Origin: Acidobacteriaceae bacterium
GTDB taxonomy: Bacteria > Acidobacteriota > Terriglobia > Terriglobales > Acidobacteriaceae
Length of the DNA stretch: 5,985 nt
NCBI GenBank assembly: GCA_030039895.1
Contig: JASHUR010000017.1
Coordinates: forward strand, 1-5,985
Direction of reading: 5' to 3'
Shown here: positions 5,779 to 5,985 of the stretch, one piece after another
Position numbering within the stretch: position 1 is the first letter of the stretch
Layout of the letters: each line of letters starts with the position of its first letter
Made by a program: the position numbers and the translations under genes
Notes under the pieces: generated by a model
Told to the model about the DNA's origin: nothing
The model's input: the letters and a program-made list of their open reading frames with translations, nothing else
The model's database searches: none

Positions 5779-5985
5779 TCAGCCGATAACGGAGTCGAAG
5801 AACCGGCGCAGGAGGCGGCCGACCATCTGGGGCTGCTCCCAGGGAGCGAAGTGTCCGGCGTCGCGGAGTTCCGTATATTCAGCTCCGTAGCCGCCGTTGC
5901 GAATGGTCTCGGCGAGCAGCTTCATGTCGGCCGGGGTGGAAGCCGGATCTTCTCCTCCGGCAAGCACAAAGGCAGGCACGCGAAT
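5779..5985 (-). CDS. Alpha/beta hydrolase, C-terminal part (5' end outside window)
   Basis: Sixty-eight residues of a minus-strand gene that runs off the right edge; the frame is open to the last base, so the GTG at 5979 need not be a start. The sequence shows the end of an alpha/beta hydrolase fold: a strand VPAFVLAGGEDPASTPADM, where the aspartate of EDP sits at the place of the catalytic acid, and AGHFAPWEQPQMV, where the histidine is the catalytic base, followed by the final helix LLRRFFDSV. The nucleophile elbow lies outside the window. The pattern is like enol-lactonase, haloperoxidase and general esterase relatives, and the substrate cannot be named. Its TGA stop (5781-5779) directly abuts the proline dehydrogenase stop (5776-5778), so the two genes are tail to tail with no spacer. 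Confidence 0.85.
   Translation of the reverse strand: MRVPAFVLAGGEDPASTPADMKLLAETIRNGGYGAEYTELRDAGHFAPWEQPQMVGRLLRRFFDSVIG

Overview
The window reads as a piece of a bacterial chromosome, most likely an acidobacterium (class Terriglobia). This is an inference from protein resemblance: the short zinc-ribbon protein and the stand-alone proline dehydrogenase both look like the forms I associate with that group. No rRNA or other phylogenetic marker is present. Coding is dense and GC-rich up to about 3.9 kb, looser and more AT-rich from about 3.95 to 4.85 kb, then dense again.

Bases 1-2108 hold the distal part of an arsenic-resistance operon on the + strand: the 3' end of arsM (As(III) S-adenosylmethionine methyltransferase), arsC (low-molecular-weight-phosphatase-type arsenate reductase) and acr3 (arsenite efflux permease). 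Gaps are short and each downstream gene has a strong AGGAGG ribosome site; the acr3 site overlaps the arsC stop codon. The chemistry fits together: ArsC turns As(V) into As(III), Acr3 exports it, and ArsM methylates what remains. No arsR is visible; it may lie upstream.

Bases 2109-2583 separate this operon from a pgeF/YfiH-type gene. The stretch carries three strong hairpins set in related flanking sequence. The first, followed by a T-rich run, is a good candidate terminator for the ars operon. The pgeF frame is open across the other two hairpins, but the real start probably lies after them. pgeF (ending 3543) converges on a minus-strand HU/IHF-family gene (3619-3915).

Bases 3916-4384 have no intact gene. 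They contain the HU upstream region and a short stretch whose + strand translation looks like a broken family-2 glycosyltransferase. A small minus-strand zinc-ribbon gene (4385-4630) is divergent from a proline dehydrogenase gene (4852-5778); the shared spacer has a 17-base inverted repeat and a possible promoter. The proline dehydrogenase meets the 3' end of a minus-strand alpha/beta hydrolase gene, which runs off the window, with no base between the two stop codons.

Nothing here amounts to a clearly new biological system. The points most worth a second look are the hairpin repeat cluster, the glycosyltransferase remnant and the uncharacterised zinc-ribbon protein.
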